NCBI GenBank assembly: GCA_009928005.1
Contig: RFVO01000015.1
Span: forward strand, 1 to 32,281
Source: Chitinophagia bacterium
GTDB taxonomy: Bacteria > Bacteroidota > Bacteroidia > Chitinophagales > Chitinophagaceae
DNA length: 32,281 nucleotides
Direction: 5' to 3'
Shown here: piece by piece, positions 18,201 to 25,796 of the stretch
Layout: each line of letters starts with the position of its first letter
Position numbering within the stretch: position 1 is the stretch's first letter
Translations under genes and position numbers: made by a program
Notes under the pieces: model-generated
Database searches by the model: none
What the model was told of the DNA's origin: nothing
Seen by the model: only the letters and a program-made list of their open reading frames with translations

Positions 18201-18650
18201 AATGTTTTGCTGCAAAGTATTACGCATTATAACCTTTTCAAATAAGGCCTCTGGGTAAGTAACTAAAATTTTTTTATTCCCTCCCATCGAAATTTTTGTC
18301 AAAGCTTCTGTTCGAAGCATAACATGGGATGGATTTAATAAACTAAAATTATGAGGAGTTTTATAAGAAGATGGGAAATAAAATAAATCCATTGCCTCTG
18401 TGACACTTTCAATAGAATTATAAAAATAAGCTGCTTCTTCTGCATCATTTAAAACTACTAAATGATTTAGTTGATTAGTTTTCTCATTTGTAAAAATGGT
18501 TTGTAAAACAAAGGCTGCAGAGGATCCTTGTAAGTTTTGTAAAAAGATCTGAAAGGGCTTCTGCTGCTGCTGGGACATAGCTATGCTGTCCACCAGCTTA
18601 TTTAGGAGGGGGGAATTTAGAAAAGGCCCAAACAGAGATTGCTCATTCAT
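15261..18650 (-). CDS. mfd: Transcription-repair coupling factor
   Basis: Superfamily 2 DNA translocase that removes stalled RNA polymerase from lesions and recruits UvrA. Domain order is complete: UvrB-like N-terminal domain with FDIYSFG, RNA-polymerase-interacting CarD-like domain (LQPGDYVTHIDHGVGVYSGL), helicase lobe 1 with GDVGFGKTEVAVRAAFKA (Walker A) and VIDEEQKFGV (DEEQ), TATPIPRTLHFSLMGARD, helicase lobe 2 ending in QLRGRVGRS, then the TRCF C-terminal domain from about residue 970. The ORF track starts at MYICRAIMNEQ, but that ATG lies in the -7 element; I use the next ATG (MNEQSLFGPF), giving 1129 residues. It converges on the small gene across a shared terminator. Confidence 0.96.
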   Translation of the reverse strand: MNEQSLFGPFLNSPLLNKLVDSIAMSQQQQKPFQIFLQNLQGSSAAFVLQTIFTNEKTNQLNHLVVLNDAEEAAYFYNSIESVTEAMDLFYFPSSYKTPHNFSLLNPSHVMLRTEALTKISMGGNKKILVTYPEALFEKVIMRNTLQQNIIQIKTNDSLDLNALMQQLVDFGFERTDFVYEPGQFALRGGIFDIYSFGNEKPYRVELFGEEVDSIRVFDPATQLSERKLLQVNIIPNVTSQFEDKIKIPLLEFLSKDTFIWLKDWNVIAQKGIEQYEALSDFIEHHAKGNSVDENDPHKKDSHIEDFETVAATTLQLRSKNILEWGFQAQLTQDKIVFNTQAQPSFNRQFQYLITNLQDLEKKGYHLFLFAEQAKQLERLHAIFTDLKTEIKFTPIVKNIHEGFIDHDHKLVCYTDHQIFQRYHKYKVKQAYSKSKAITLRTLRDLQPGDYVTHIDHGVGVYSGLQKIDVNGQVQEAVRIIYKDSDILYVNINSLHKISKYTGKEGTPPKVNKLGSDAWVKLKDKTKAKVKLIAFDLIKLYAQRKAQVGFAFSLDNYMVHELEASFIYEETLDQAKAIADVKKDMEAPAPMDRLICGDVGFGKTEVAVRAAFKAAIDGKQVAVLVPTTILAFQHFKTFTERLKDFPITIDYLNRFKSSAQKKETIERLKEGKIDILVGTHGILGKEVHFKDLGLMVIDEEQKFGVGHKEKLKTLRTNVDCLTLTATPIPRTLHFSLMGARDLSIINTAPANRQPIHTEVQVFHEDIIRESIYYETERGGQVFFIHNRVQGLAEMCEMIQKLCPDISIGYAHGQLEGHQLEEKILDFIEKRYDVLVCTNIVESGVDIPNVNTIIINNAHQFGLSDLHQLRGRVGRSNKKAFCYLLAPPISTLPDDSRKRLQTLEQFSELGSGFQIAMRDLDIRGAGNLLGGEQSGFMAEIGFEMYQKILAEAVRELKRSDFKELFEEEISKQDDFVQDCTIDTDLEIMIPDSYVENIGERLSLYTRMDQSESDEELALMQTELVDRFGPLPNAVNDLFMTIRCRRIAISLGFEKMTLKDQTLRCFFINRPDSPYFESETFKQLLDYAQKNMNKAHFKQVGRSFILIIKEVQSMQHCYATLEKIHVGVFPK

Positions 18651-18660
18651 GATCGCCCTG

Positions 18661-18668
18661 CAAATATA
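18661..18668 (-). promoter_or_regulatory. -7 element for mfd
   Basis: TATATTTG on the minus strand, with 10 nt to the ATG at 18650. CTTG lies 22 nt further upstream (TTG at 18691-18693), near the expected -33 distance. The upstream ATG at 18671 overlaps the element and cannot be the start. Confidence 0.65.
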
Positions 18669-18893
18669 CATGCAGTTTTACTAATTGCCTCAAGGTTTTG
18701 AAGAGTTTTAGCCCCTAAACTTAAACAGGATATTTAACTAGTTTAAAGCTGCCTTTCAAATTTATAACTCAAGTCAAAGTATCAACTTTTTTCTACATTA
18801 TTTATCTTTTAATTATTGCCACTTATAAGAAAATTATGCAGATTTCATTGTAATTTTATGGCCATTAAACCCTTAATACTCCTACCCTTTCGC

Positions 18894-21800
18894 ATGAAGC
18901 ATTTTTTATTACTATATTGTTATTTGTTTTTGATAAGCTTAGCGAGTCATGCACAAAATGAAACACAAAGAGCTATTTTATTAAACAGCGCTAAATACTT
19001 TGAAATAAAATCAAGAGCTAATTACACAGAAGCAATAATTAAGGCGAAAGAAAATGGATGGCCTATACGATATAAAAGTAAAAATAATGCATCAGTCAAT
19101 TTAATTGGCGTAGATGCATTTGGTCAACCAAAATATTTAACTACTTTTTCAGATCCTATTCAAGGCATTACTATTAATGCTAATAAAGTTTGGCCAGGTG
19201 GTGGCTTAGGATTTAATTTATCTGGCGCAAGTGATATCATGACCAATAAATTAAATATCTGGGATGAAGGTGTACCCCGTCCTACCCATGTAGAGTTTGG
19301 CGGAAAAATAATAGAAAAAGATAATGCCACTAAAACGGTTGATCATAGCACACATGTAGCAGGCATAATGTTTAGCAAAGGGGTAAATGCGCTTGCAAAA
19401 GGAATGGCCTATGGTATCAAAGGTGCTTCTTCTTATGATTGGTTTGATGACGAATCTGAAATGGCTGCAGCTGCTGCTAATGGTTTATTAGTATCTAATC
19501 ATTCCTATGGTAACATTGCAGGATGGGATTATAACGACGATTCTACAAGATGGGAATATAATGGAAAATGGAATGAAAAAGAAGATTATAAATTCGGCTA
19601 TTATGATGATGGAGCACAAGCCATGGATTCCATTGCATATAATGCGCCCAATTATCTAATAGTAAAGTCGGCAGGAAATTCACATGCAAGTACTGGACCT
19701 AAAGTGGGAGACAATTATTGGAGACGTGATGAAAAAGGGAAATGGTATGATGCAGGCAAAAGACCCGATAGTTTAAGTAGTAATAATGCTTTCGAAACCT
19801 TACCTATGGATGTGAATGCGAAAAATATTTTAACGGTAGGTGCAGTTCAAGGTATTGCTGCTGGCTATGCTAAAAAAGAAGATGCTGTAATGACTTCATT
19901 CAGTAGTTGGGGCCCCACTGACGATGGTCGAATTAAACCAGATATTGTAACCGATGGTCAATCAGTCTATTCTGCTATTGCTACTACTGACTCCACTTAT
20001 GGATATTCAAGTGGTACTTCTATGGCCTCTCCTGGTGCAGCAGGTTCTTTGTTTTTATTACAAGAATTAAGTCAGCAAATTATTCCTAATAAATTTATGC
20101 GTTCAGCTACCATTAAAGGTTTGGCCATCCATAGTGCCAATGAGGCTGGTTTATTTCCTGGTCCTGATTATAAATTTGGATGGGGCTTATTAAACATTGG
20201 AGAAGCAGCTACCGTATTAAGTAATGCACTTACAAATGGCAATAATAGCAAAAGCGTAGATTTAGTATATGAAAATACTTTAGAAAATAAAGGTTCATAT
20301 TCAGTAAGCGTAATTGCATCTGGTATTAAACCTTTAAAAGCCACTCTTTCATGGACCGATATCAAAGGCAATGTTGAAACAAGTTTAAACGATACAACAC
20401 ACCGATTGATAAATGATTTAGATTTAAAAATTACCAAAGATGCAGTTACCTATTTTCCTTGGAAATTAAATCCAAAAGCTCCAGAAGATCCAGCAACTAG
20501 AGAGATAAATTCAGTAGATAATGTTGAAAAAGTTGAAATTGATTCTACTTTAGTAGGTACTAGTTACACTATTACCGTAAATCATAAAAATAACTTAGTA
20601 AGGGGGCAACAGGCTTACTCATTAATCGTAAGTGGCGCAGGCGGAACTGCATACTGCACTTCTACTGCTAATTCTGCTGCTGGTACTAGAATGGATAGTG
20701 TTACACTTGGAAATATTGTGTTTGCCAATTCAGGCACTAAACAATATATTGACAACAGTAATATTATAATCAATGCGGAATCCAATGGCACAATGCCTAT
20801 TAGCATTAAATTAGGCAGTACCGACGCTTCAGACAATACCCGTTTTCTAAAAGTTTTTGTTGATTATAATAACAATGGCGTTTTTGATGACACCGAAACA
20901 GTTTTATCAAGTGGTGCTTTAAAAAATGGAACATATACAGGCCTAATTAGTTTTCCTGAAAGCTTAGTAATAGGAAGAATTACTAAGCTTAGAATTGTTG
21001 TTACAGAAACAGATGCTAGTGCCAATGTAAAAGCTTGTGGCAGTTATGCAATCGGTGAAACACAGGACTATACTTTAAAAGTTATAAACGCATCCAATGA
21101 TTTACAGGTTGCTGAAATTGTTAATCCAGTTGCTGGAATAGCTAAAAGAGATAATCAATACATTACTGCAAAAATTGTTAACCTTGGATCTACTGCACAA
21201 ACTAATTTACCACTTAGTTTAGTCGTAAAAAAAGGAAACAGCACAGTCTTATCAATTAATGAAATTTTTACAGGTAGGTTAAATGGCCAAGAAAGTATGA
21301 ATTATACTTTTCAAAAACCAATTAATATAGAAGCCAATCAAACTTATACATTTACCGCCTCAGTTAATTTAGTTAACGATCAACAAAAAGCAAACAATAG
21401 TATAAGTGCTACAATTGTCAGTGCTTCTGCTTTAACAGCACCTATTGCTACTGCAACTAATTGCAATGGTACATTAAACTTAAATGTAAGCTCCCCAATT
21501 AATAACGCTAATTATGTTTGGTTTGACTCTGCCAACTTGCAAATTCCTATTGCAGTGGGGGCTAATCCATCTGCTATCGGAAGTACAAAGAGTAAATTTT
21601 ATGTTACGCAAGGATATCAAACTACAGTTGGCCCTTTAACAAATACCACTTTAGGAAGTGGTGGCGGTTATAATAATTTCGCAGGTAACTTTGTTAAGAT
21701 AAATGCCACTGGACCACTTACAATTGAGACTGCAAAATTATATACAGGTTACCCAGGAAAAATTGATTTCATTTTAGCTAGTTTTGGTTCTTTTTCTGCT

Positions 21801-22682
21801 GATGGAACCTCCTATACTTACTATCCACTGCAAACTATTTCATTAAATGTTCCTGCAAGTAGCCCGTCTCCCATAGCAGCTAGTAGTTCTGCAGGCACTC
21901 CTTTTGTAGAAGGAGATACGGGAAGAATTTATGCGCTTAATTTAAAAATTGCTCAAGCAGGTGATTATATAATTATTATAAAATGTGATAGTGCTACAAT
22001 TTTCAGAAATAACGGCTTAAAGGATCCTACCTACCCTATTGGCCCATCTAAAATATTTAGTTATACAGGAAATAGTGTACAAACAGCTTCGGGTAATTAT
22101 CAAAATTATTTTTATTTTTTCTATAATACTCAAATTAATACAGGTGAGGGTATGAGTCCTGCATCAGAAGTATCTGTAAAAAATTATGAAAAGCCAAATT
22201 TCATTTTTTCAGATACAACTTTAAAAGCCTCTAGCGCCACTAGCTATCAGTGGTATTTAAACGATGAAACTATTGTGGGGGCAACTAATCAAAATTACAG
22301 ACCTTTAGTGAATGGTATGTATAAAGTAAGTGCTAAATTTGGAACATGCACCTCTGTTTCAGACAGTAGATTAATTATGGTAACTGCAATTGAGGAAGCG
22401 CCAGTTAAAGAAATTAATTTAAGAATAAGCTCAGATGATAATATTGAAAATATGATTAAAGGAGGCAGCTTTTATGTAAATTTTAGCAATATTCAAACAG
22501 AGGGTATTACCTTAGATATTATTAACTCAACAGGAAGCAACGTATTTCACAAAGAAAATTTAATAAATCAAAGTAGTCCACAACATATCACTATAAATAA
22601 CTTAACAACAGGCGTCTACTTTGTTAAAATTTATGCCAATAAAAAGGTATATGTTCAACGAGTATTCATTACTAATAATTAA
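18894..22682 (+). CDS. Secreted subtilase (S8) with GEVED-like and CARDB-like repeats and a T9SS sorting domain
   Basis: Large secreted serine protease, 1262 residues from the ATG chosen here. That ATG gives a clean signal peptide, MKHFLLLYCYLFLISLASHAQ; the ORF track begins 26 codons earlier at a TTG with no signal. The catalytic triad is D124 (NIWDEG), H151 (DHSTHVAG) and S376 (GTSMASPGAAG). A PPC-like beta region follows, then a GEVED-type domain (FVDYNNNGVFDD ... GETQDYTLKV), a CARDB-like domain (LQVAEIVNPVAGI ... NNSIS), an Ig-like stretch (SYQWYLNDETIVGA) and a C-terminal domain ending TTGVYFVKIYANKKVYVQRV, the type A sorting signal for type IX secretion. So it should reach the cell surface or medium. 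It fits with GldJ in the same window. FNR follows after 11 nt. Confidence 0.92.
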   Translation: MKHFLLLYCYLFLISLASHAQNETQRAILLNSAKYFEIKSRANYTEAIIKAKENGWPIRYKSKNNASVNLIGVDAFGQPKYLTTFSDPIQGITINANKVWPGGGLGFNLSGASDIMTNKLNIWDEGVPRPTHVEFGGKIIEKDNATKTVDHSTHVAGIMFSKGVNALAKGMAYGIKGASSYDWFDDESEMAAAAANGLLVSNHSYGNIAGWDYNDDSTRWEYNGKWNEKEDYKFGYYDDGAQAMDSIAYNAPNYLIVKSAGNSHASTGPKVGDNYWRRDEKGKWYDAGKRPDSLSSNNAFETLPMDVNAKNILTVGAVQGIAAGYAKKEDAVMTSFSSWGPTDDGRIKPDIVTDGQSVYSAIATTDSTYGYSSGTSMASPGAAGSLFLLQELSQQIIPNKFMRSATIKGLAIHSANEAGLFPGPDYKFGWGLLNIGEAATVLSNALTNGNNSKSVDLVYENTLENKGSYSVSVIASGIKPLKATLSWTDIKGNVETSLNDTTHRLINDLDLKITKDAVTYFPWKLNPKAPEDPATREINSVDNVEKVEIDSTLVGTSYTITVNHKNNLVRGQQAYSLIVSGAGGTAYCTSTANSAAGTRMDSVTLGNIVFANSGTKQYIDNSNIIINAESNGTMPISIKLGSTDASDNTRFLKVFVDYNNNGVFDDTETVLSSGALKNGTYTGLISFPESLVIGRITKLRIVVTETDASANVKACGSYAIGETQDYTLKVINASNDLQVAEIVNPVAGIAKRDNQYITAKIVNLGSTAQTNLPLSLVVKKGNSTVLSINEIFTGRLNGQESMNYTFQKPINIEANQTYTFTASVNLVNDQQKANNSISATIVSASALTAPIATATNCNGTLNLNVSSPINNANYVWFDSANLQIPIAVGANPSAIGSTKSKFYVTQGYQTTVGPLTNTTLGSGGGYNNFAGNFVKINATGPLTIETAKLYTGYPGKIDFILASFGSFSADGTSYTYYPLQTISLNVPASSPSPIAASSSAGTPFVEGDTGRIYALNLKIAQAGDYIIIIKCDSATIFRNNGLKDPTYPIGPSKIFSYTGNSVQTASGNYQNYFYFFYNTQINTGEGMSPASEVSVKNYEKPNFIFSDTTLKASSATSYQWYLNDETIVGATNQNYRPLVNGMYKVSAKFGTCTSVSDSRLIMVTAIEEAPVKEINLRISSDDNIENMIKGGSFYVNFSNIQTEGITLDIINSTGSNVFHKENLINQSSPQHITINNLTTGVYFVKIYANKKVYVQRVFITNN

Positions 22683-22693
22683 ATATTAAAATC

Positions 22694-23422
22694 ATGGCAC
22701 TAGAATGGATGGAAGCGGTTCTTACAAAGATTGAGAATGAAACCCCCAACACAAAAAGATTTTATTTTGAAATTCCTAGCTTGGAAAAATTCGATTTTAT
22801 ACCAGGTCAGTTTGTAACATTAGACCTGCCTATACATGAGCAGAAAAATAAAAGATGGAGAAGCTATTCCATTGCCTCAGAACCAAATGGCACCAATACT
22901 TTTGAACTAGTCATTGTATTACTTGAAAGTGGTTTAGGTACAACATATTTATTTAATGAAGCAAAAGTGGGTACAAAAATAACTTTAAGAGGGCCACAGG
23001 GCGTATTCGTACTTCCAAAAAACTTTGAAAACGATGTGTATTTTATTTGTACAGGAACTGGTATCGCACCCTTTAGATCAATGATTCGATATATACATGA
23101 GCATAAGATTGCACATAATAATATACACCTAATATTTGGCTGTCGTAAATTTGAAGATGGTTTATATATAGATGAATTAAAGGAATTAGAAAAGAAAGAA
23201 CCAGGCTTTCATTTTCACCCATGCTATTCAAGAGAAACCGAAGTACCCGCTGGCGCGCACAAAGGATATGTTCATCCTGTATATCAAGAATTATTAAAAG
23301 AAAACAAAGAAACAGCACATGTGTGGTTATGCGGTTGGAAAGCTATGATTGATGATGCACGTAAAAATATGGCCGACTTAGGACTTGATAAAAAGCAAGT
23401 ACATTTTGAATCTTTCGGCTAA
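22694..23422 (+). CDS. Ferredoxin/flavodoxin--NADP+ reductase family flavoprotein
   Basis: FAD-dependent oxidoreductase of the FNR superfamily, 242 residues. The FAD-binding barrel has FIPGQFVTLDLP and RWRSYSIASEPN (the RxYS motif). The NAD(P) domain has FICTGTGIAPFRSMIRYI, LIFGCRKFEDGLY and VWLCGWKAMIDDARKNM, and the chain ends VHFESFG, the usual C-terminus that covers the flavin. There is no iron-sulfur domain attached, so it needs a separate ferredoxin or flavodoxin partner. It begins 11 nt after the subtilase stop and is probably on the same mRNA, an odd pairing with no evident functional link. Its stop codon overlaps that of the convergent glyS. Confidence 0.88.
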   Translation: MALEWMEAVLTKIENETPNTKRFYFEIPSLEKFDFIPGQFVTLDLPIHEQKNKRWRSYSIASEPNGTNTFELVIVLLESGLGTTYLFNEAKVGTKITLRGPQGVFVLPKNFENDVYFICTGTGIAPFRSMIRYIHEHKIAHNNIHLIFGCRKFEDGLYIDELKELEKKEPGFHFHPCYSRETEVPAGAHKGYVHPVYQELLKENKETAHVWLCGWKAMIDDARKNMADLGLDKKQVHFESFG

Positions 23423-24867
23423 GCAATATGCGATAATACTAATTCTTTGATTTTATTCAAAGCAATACGTTCTTGAAGCATACTATCGCGGTAGCGTATG
23501 GTAGCCGTACCATCTTCTTTTGTTTGATGATCAATGGTGACGCAAAATGGTGTTCCTATAGCATCTTGACGACGATATCTTTTTCCAATCGCATCTTTTT
23601 CTTCATAAAAACAATAAAAAGATTTTTTACAATCGTCCATTAATTCTTTAGCAAGTTCTGGTAGGCCATCTTTTTTTGTCAAAGGAAGAATGGCTAATTT
23701 ATTAGGTGCTAATTTGGCTGGCAAATGAAGTACGACTCTTGAATCAGTGGTTCCATCTTCTTTATTAATTGTTTCTTCCTCATAAGAATTAGTTAATATC
23801 AATAAGAACATTCTATCTAAACCAATAGATGTTTCAATTACATATGGAACATAGTGTTGATTAATCTCTGTATCAAAATACTGCATCTTCTTTTTACTAA
23901 ACTCCTGATGACGGGATAAATCAAAATCGGTACGAGAATGTATACCCTCTACCTCTTTGAATCCAAATGGGAATTCATATTCAATATCCAATGCTGCATC
24001 GGCATAGTGAGCTAACTTAACATGGTCGTGAAAGCGATACTTTTCTGGTGCAATGCCTAAACTTAAATGCCAATTCATACGCTCGTTTTTCCAATGCTCG
24101 TACCACTGTTTTTGTGTACCTGGCTTAATAAAGAATTGCATTTCCATTTGCTCAAACTCACGCATCCTAAATATAAACTGACGTGCTACAATTTCATTTC
24201 TAAAAGCTTTACCAGTTTGTGCTATACCGAAAGGAATTTTCATCCTTGCTGTTTTTTGCACATTTAAAAAATTCACAAAAATACCTTGCGCTGTTTCAGG
24301 TCTTAAATAAATGGTGCTAGCTTCTTCGGCTACTGCACCTATTTCTGTAGAGAACATTAAATTAAATTGTCTTATCTCTGTCCAATTACTAGTGCCGCTT
24401 ACAGAACAAGTAATTTTATTTTCTTCAATTAATTTTTTTAAACCTTCAAAATCTTCTTTGGCTAATAAAACGTCCATATCTGCTAACAACTTATCTGCAG
24501 CAGCATTATTACCTTTTGCAATTAAAGCATCGGCATGCCCTTCAATTAAATGATCTACTCTATATCTTTTTTTACTTTCTTTATTATCTATTAAGGGGTC
24601 GCTAAAACTATCCACATGGCCGCTTGCTTTCCAAGTAGTTGGATGCATAAAAATAGCCGCATCAATTCCCACAATATTTTCGTGGAGTTGAGTCATGCTA
24701 TTCCACCAATAGTCTCTGATATTTTTTTTCAATTGTGCACCATAGGGGCCGTAATCATAAACAGCACTTAATCCATCATATATTTCGCTACTTGGAAATA
24801 CAAAACCATATTCCTTGGCATGGGATATAATTGCTTGTAATGTATTATCTGGTTGTTCCTTACTCAT
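23419..24867 (-). CDS. glyS: Glycyl-tRNA synthetase, homodimeric (eukaryote-like) type
   Basis: Class II synthetase that charges tRNA-Gly; single-chain type as in eukaryotes, archaea and Bacteroidota, not the alpha2beta2 type. Visible: YGFVFPSSEIYDGLSAVYDYGPYGAQLK at the start, NIVGIDAAIFMHPTTWKASGHV, motif 2 in RPETAQGIFVNFLNVQ ... FRNEIVARQFIFRMREFEQME, and the ETSIGLDRMFLLIL motif 3 segment; the last 100 residues are the anticodon domain. The ORF track begins at a TTG three codons upstream that lies in the -7 element; the ATG at 24867 (MSKEQPDN) gives 482 residues. It is the last of three minus-strand genes after dtd and the MazG-like gene, but has its own promoter. Its stop overlaps that of the convergent FNR gene by 3 nt. 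Confidence 0.95.
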   Translation of the reverse strand: MSKEQPDNTLQAIISHAKEYGFVFPSSEIYDGLSAVYDYGPYGAQLKKNIRDYWWNSMTQLHENIVGIDAAIFMHPTTWKASGHVDSFSDPLIDNKESKKRYRVDHLIEGHADALIAKGNNAAADKLLADMDVLLAKEDFEGLKKLIEENKITCSVSGTSNWTEIRQFNLMFSTEIGAVAEEASTIYLRPETAQGIFVNFLNVQKTARMKIPFGIAQTGKAFRNEIVARQFIFRMREFEQMEMQFFIKPGTQKQWYEHWKNERMNWHLSLGIAPEKYRFHDHVKLAHYADAALDIEYEFPFGFKEVEGIHSRTDFDLSRHQEFSKKKMQYFDTEINQHYVPYVIETSIGLDRMFLLILTNSYEEETINKEDGTTDSRVVLHLPAKLAPNKLAILPLTKKDGLPELAKELMDDCKKSFYCFYEEKDAIGKRYRRQDAIGTPFCVTIDHQTKEDGTATIRYRDSMLQERIALNKIKELVLSHIA

Positions 24868-24873
24868 AGTTTG

Positions 24874-24881
24874 CAAATATA
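24874..24881 (-). promoter_or_regulatory. -7 element for glyS
   Basis: TATATTTG on the minus strand, 6 nt before the ATG, implying a leader of only two or three bases. It lies in the short gap after the MazG-like gene, so glyS can be expressed apart from it. Confidence 0.6.
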
Positions 24882-24894
24882 CTGCGAGTTTATA

Positions 24895-25236
24895 TTATGG
24901 ATGTAATTTTTCGTTGTTTTGATGCCTAGAACTGTCTCTAAAGGTTTTCTTTTGAATATTTTTATCCAAAGCTGTGGTTAAATCAACACCAGTTTGGTTG
25001 GCTAAGCATATTAAAACAAATAAAATATCGGCCATTTCATCAGAGAGCAATGCCTCCTCTTCTTTATTTTTAAAGGACTGATCTCCATATTTACGTACTA
25101 TAATTCTAGATAACTCTCCCACCTCTTCCATTAAAATACCCAAATTAGTGAGTTCACTAAAATATTTTACGCCTACTGTTTTTATCCAATTGTCTACTTT
25201 TATTTGTGCCTCTTGTATTGTTATTTCATTTGCCAT
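24895..25236 (-). CDS. MazG-like nucleotide pyrophosphohydrolase
   Basis: Short all-alpha NTP pyrophosphohydrolase, 113 residues, single MazG-like domain. The EEVGELSR motif (first acidic metal-binding helix) and SDEMADILFVLICLANQTGVDL (second, with ExxD) are intact. Members of this size hydrolyse non-canonical or excess nucleoside triphosphates to the monophosphate; the substrate here is unknown. The tail is polar and may be unstructured (KKTFRDSSRHQNNEKLHP). It lies 39 nt after dtd and 27 nt before glyS on the same strand, so dtd, this gene and glyS form a likely transcription unit of housekeeping repair functions. It is not a toxin-antitoxin partner here. Confidence 0.88.
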   Translation of the reverse strand: MANEITIQEAQIKVDNWIKTVGVKYFSELTNLGILMEEVGELSRIIVRKYGDQSFKNKEEEALLSDEMADILFVLICLANQTGVDLTTALDKNIQKKTFRDSSRHQNNEKLHP

Positions 25237-25275
25237 TTGAATACTTTATTGTTTGTTTGTCAATTTTGTAATTTA

Positions 25276-25728
25276 TTATTCTTTATTTTTTGAATCCACA
25301 ATAATAGTTACAGGACCATTATTAATTAAAGACACTTTCATATCAGCACCAAAGACACCTGTTTGAATAGGTGACCCTAAATCTGCATTCAATTTTTTAA
25401 TCATGGCTTCGTATAATGGTATAGAGATATCGTGTTTAGCAGCAGCAATATAAGAGGGTCTATTCCCTTTTTTGGTACTTGCATGCAAGGTAAACTGACT
25501 CACTAATAAAATATTACCGCCGATTTCCTTTACACTTAAATTCATAACACCCTCAGCGTCATCAAAAATGCGCATTTGTATAATTTTATTAGATAACCAG
25601 TTTACATCCTCCAAAGTATCGGCCGCTTCAATACCCAAAAGTACCATTAAGCCCTTTTGGATAGCCCCAACTACCTGCCCATCAATAGATACACTTGCCT
25701 CATTTACTCTTTGAATAACCACTTTCAT
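25276..25728 (-). CDS. dtd: D-aminoacyl-tRNA deacylase
   Basis: Proofreading enzyme that cleaves D-amino acids, and also misplaced glycine, from tRNA. The N-terminus MKVVIQRVNEASVSIDG is standard. Both active-site motifs are present: SQFTLHA (the SQFTL motif, about residues 77-81) and NNGPVTI (the Gly-cisPro loop, near residues 136-142) that lets the dimer reject L-amino acids. Length 150 is normal. It is the first of a minus-strand set with the MazG-like gene and glyS, and is divergent from the flippase gene with a 68-nt gap. No clear -7 element was found ahead of it. Confidence 0.95.
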   Translation of the reverse strand: MKVVIQRVNEASVSIDGQVVGAIQKGLMVLLGIEAADTLEDVNWLSNKIIQMRIFDDAEGVMNLSVKEIGGNILLVSQFTLHASTKKGNRPSYIAAAKHDISIPLYEAMIKKLNADLGSPIQTGVFGADMKVSLINNGPVTIIVDSKNKE

Positions 25729-25796
25729 ATTATAAGCAATTTCTGCATGAAGATAAACAAAACTATTTTCACTAATTTAGCTGTAATTTCAATCCC

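Noticed and set aside
24815-24845. Second sigma-54-like TTGGCA...TTGC stretch within glyS
   Set aside because: The GG and GC are 14 nt apart instead of 10 and it is inside a coding region.
24895-25236. MazG-like gene as part of a toxin-antitoxin module
   Set aside because: No mazEF-like genes are nearby; the neighbours are dtd and glyS, and the domain is a housekeeping pyrophosphohydrolase.
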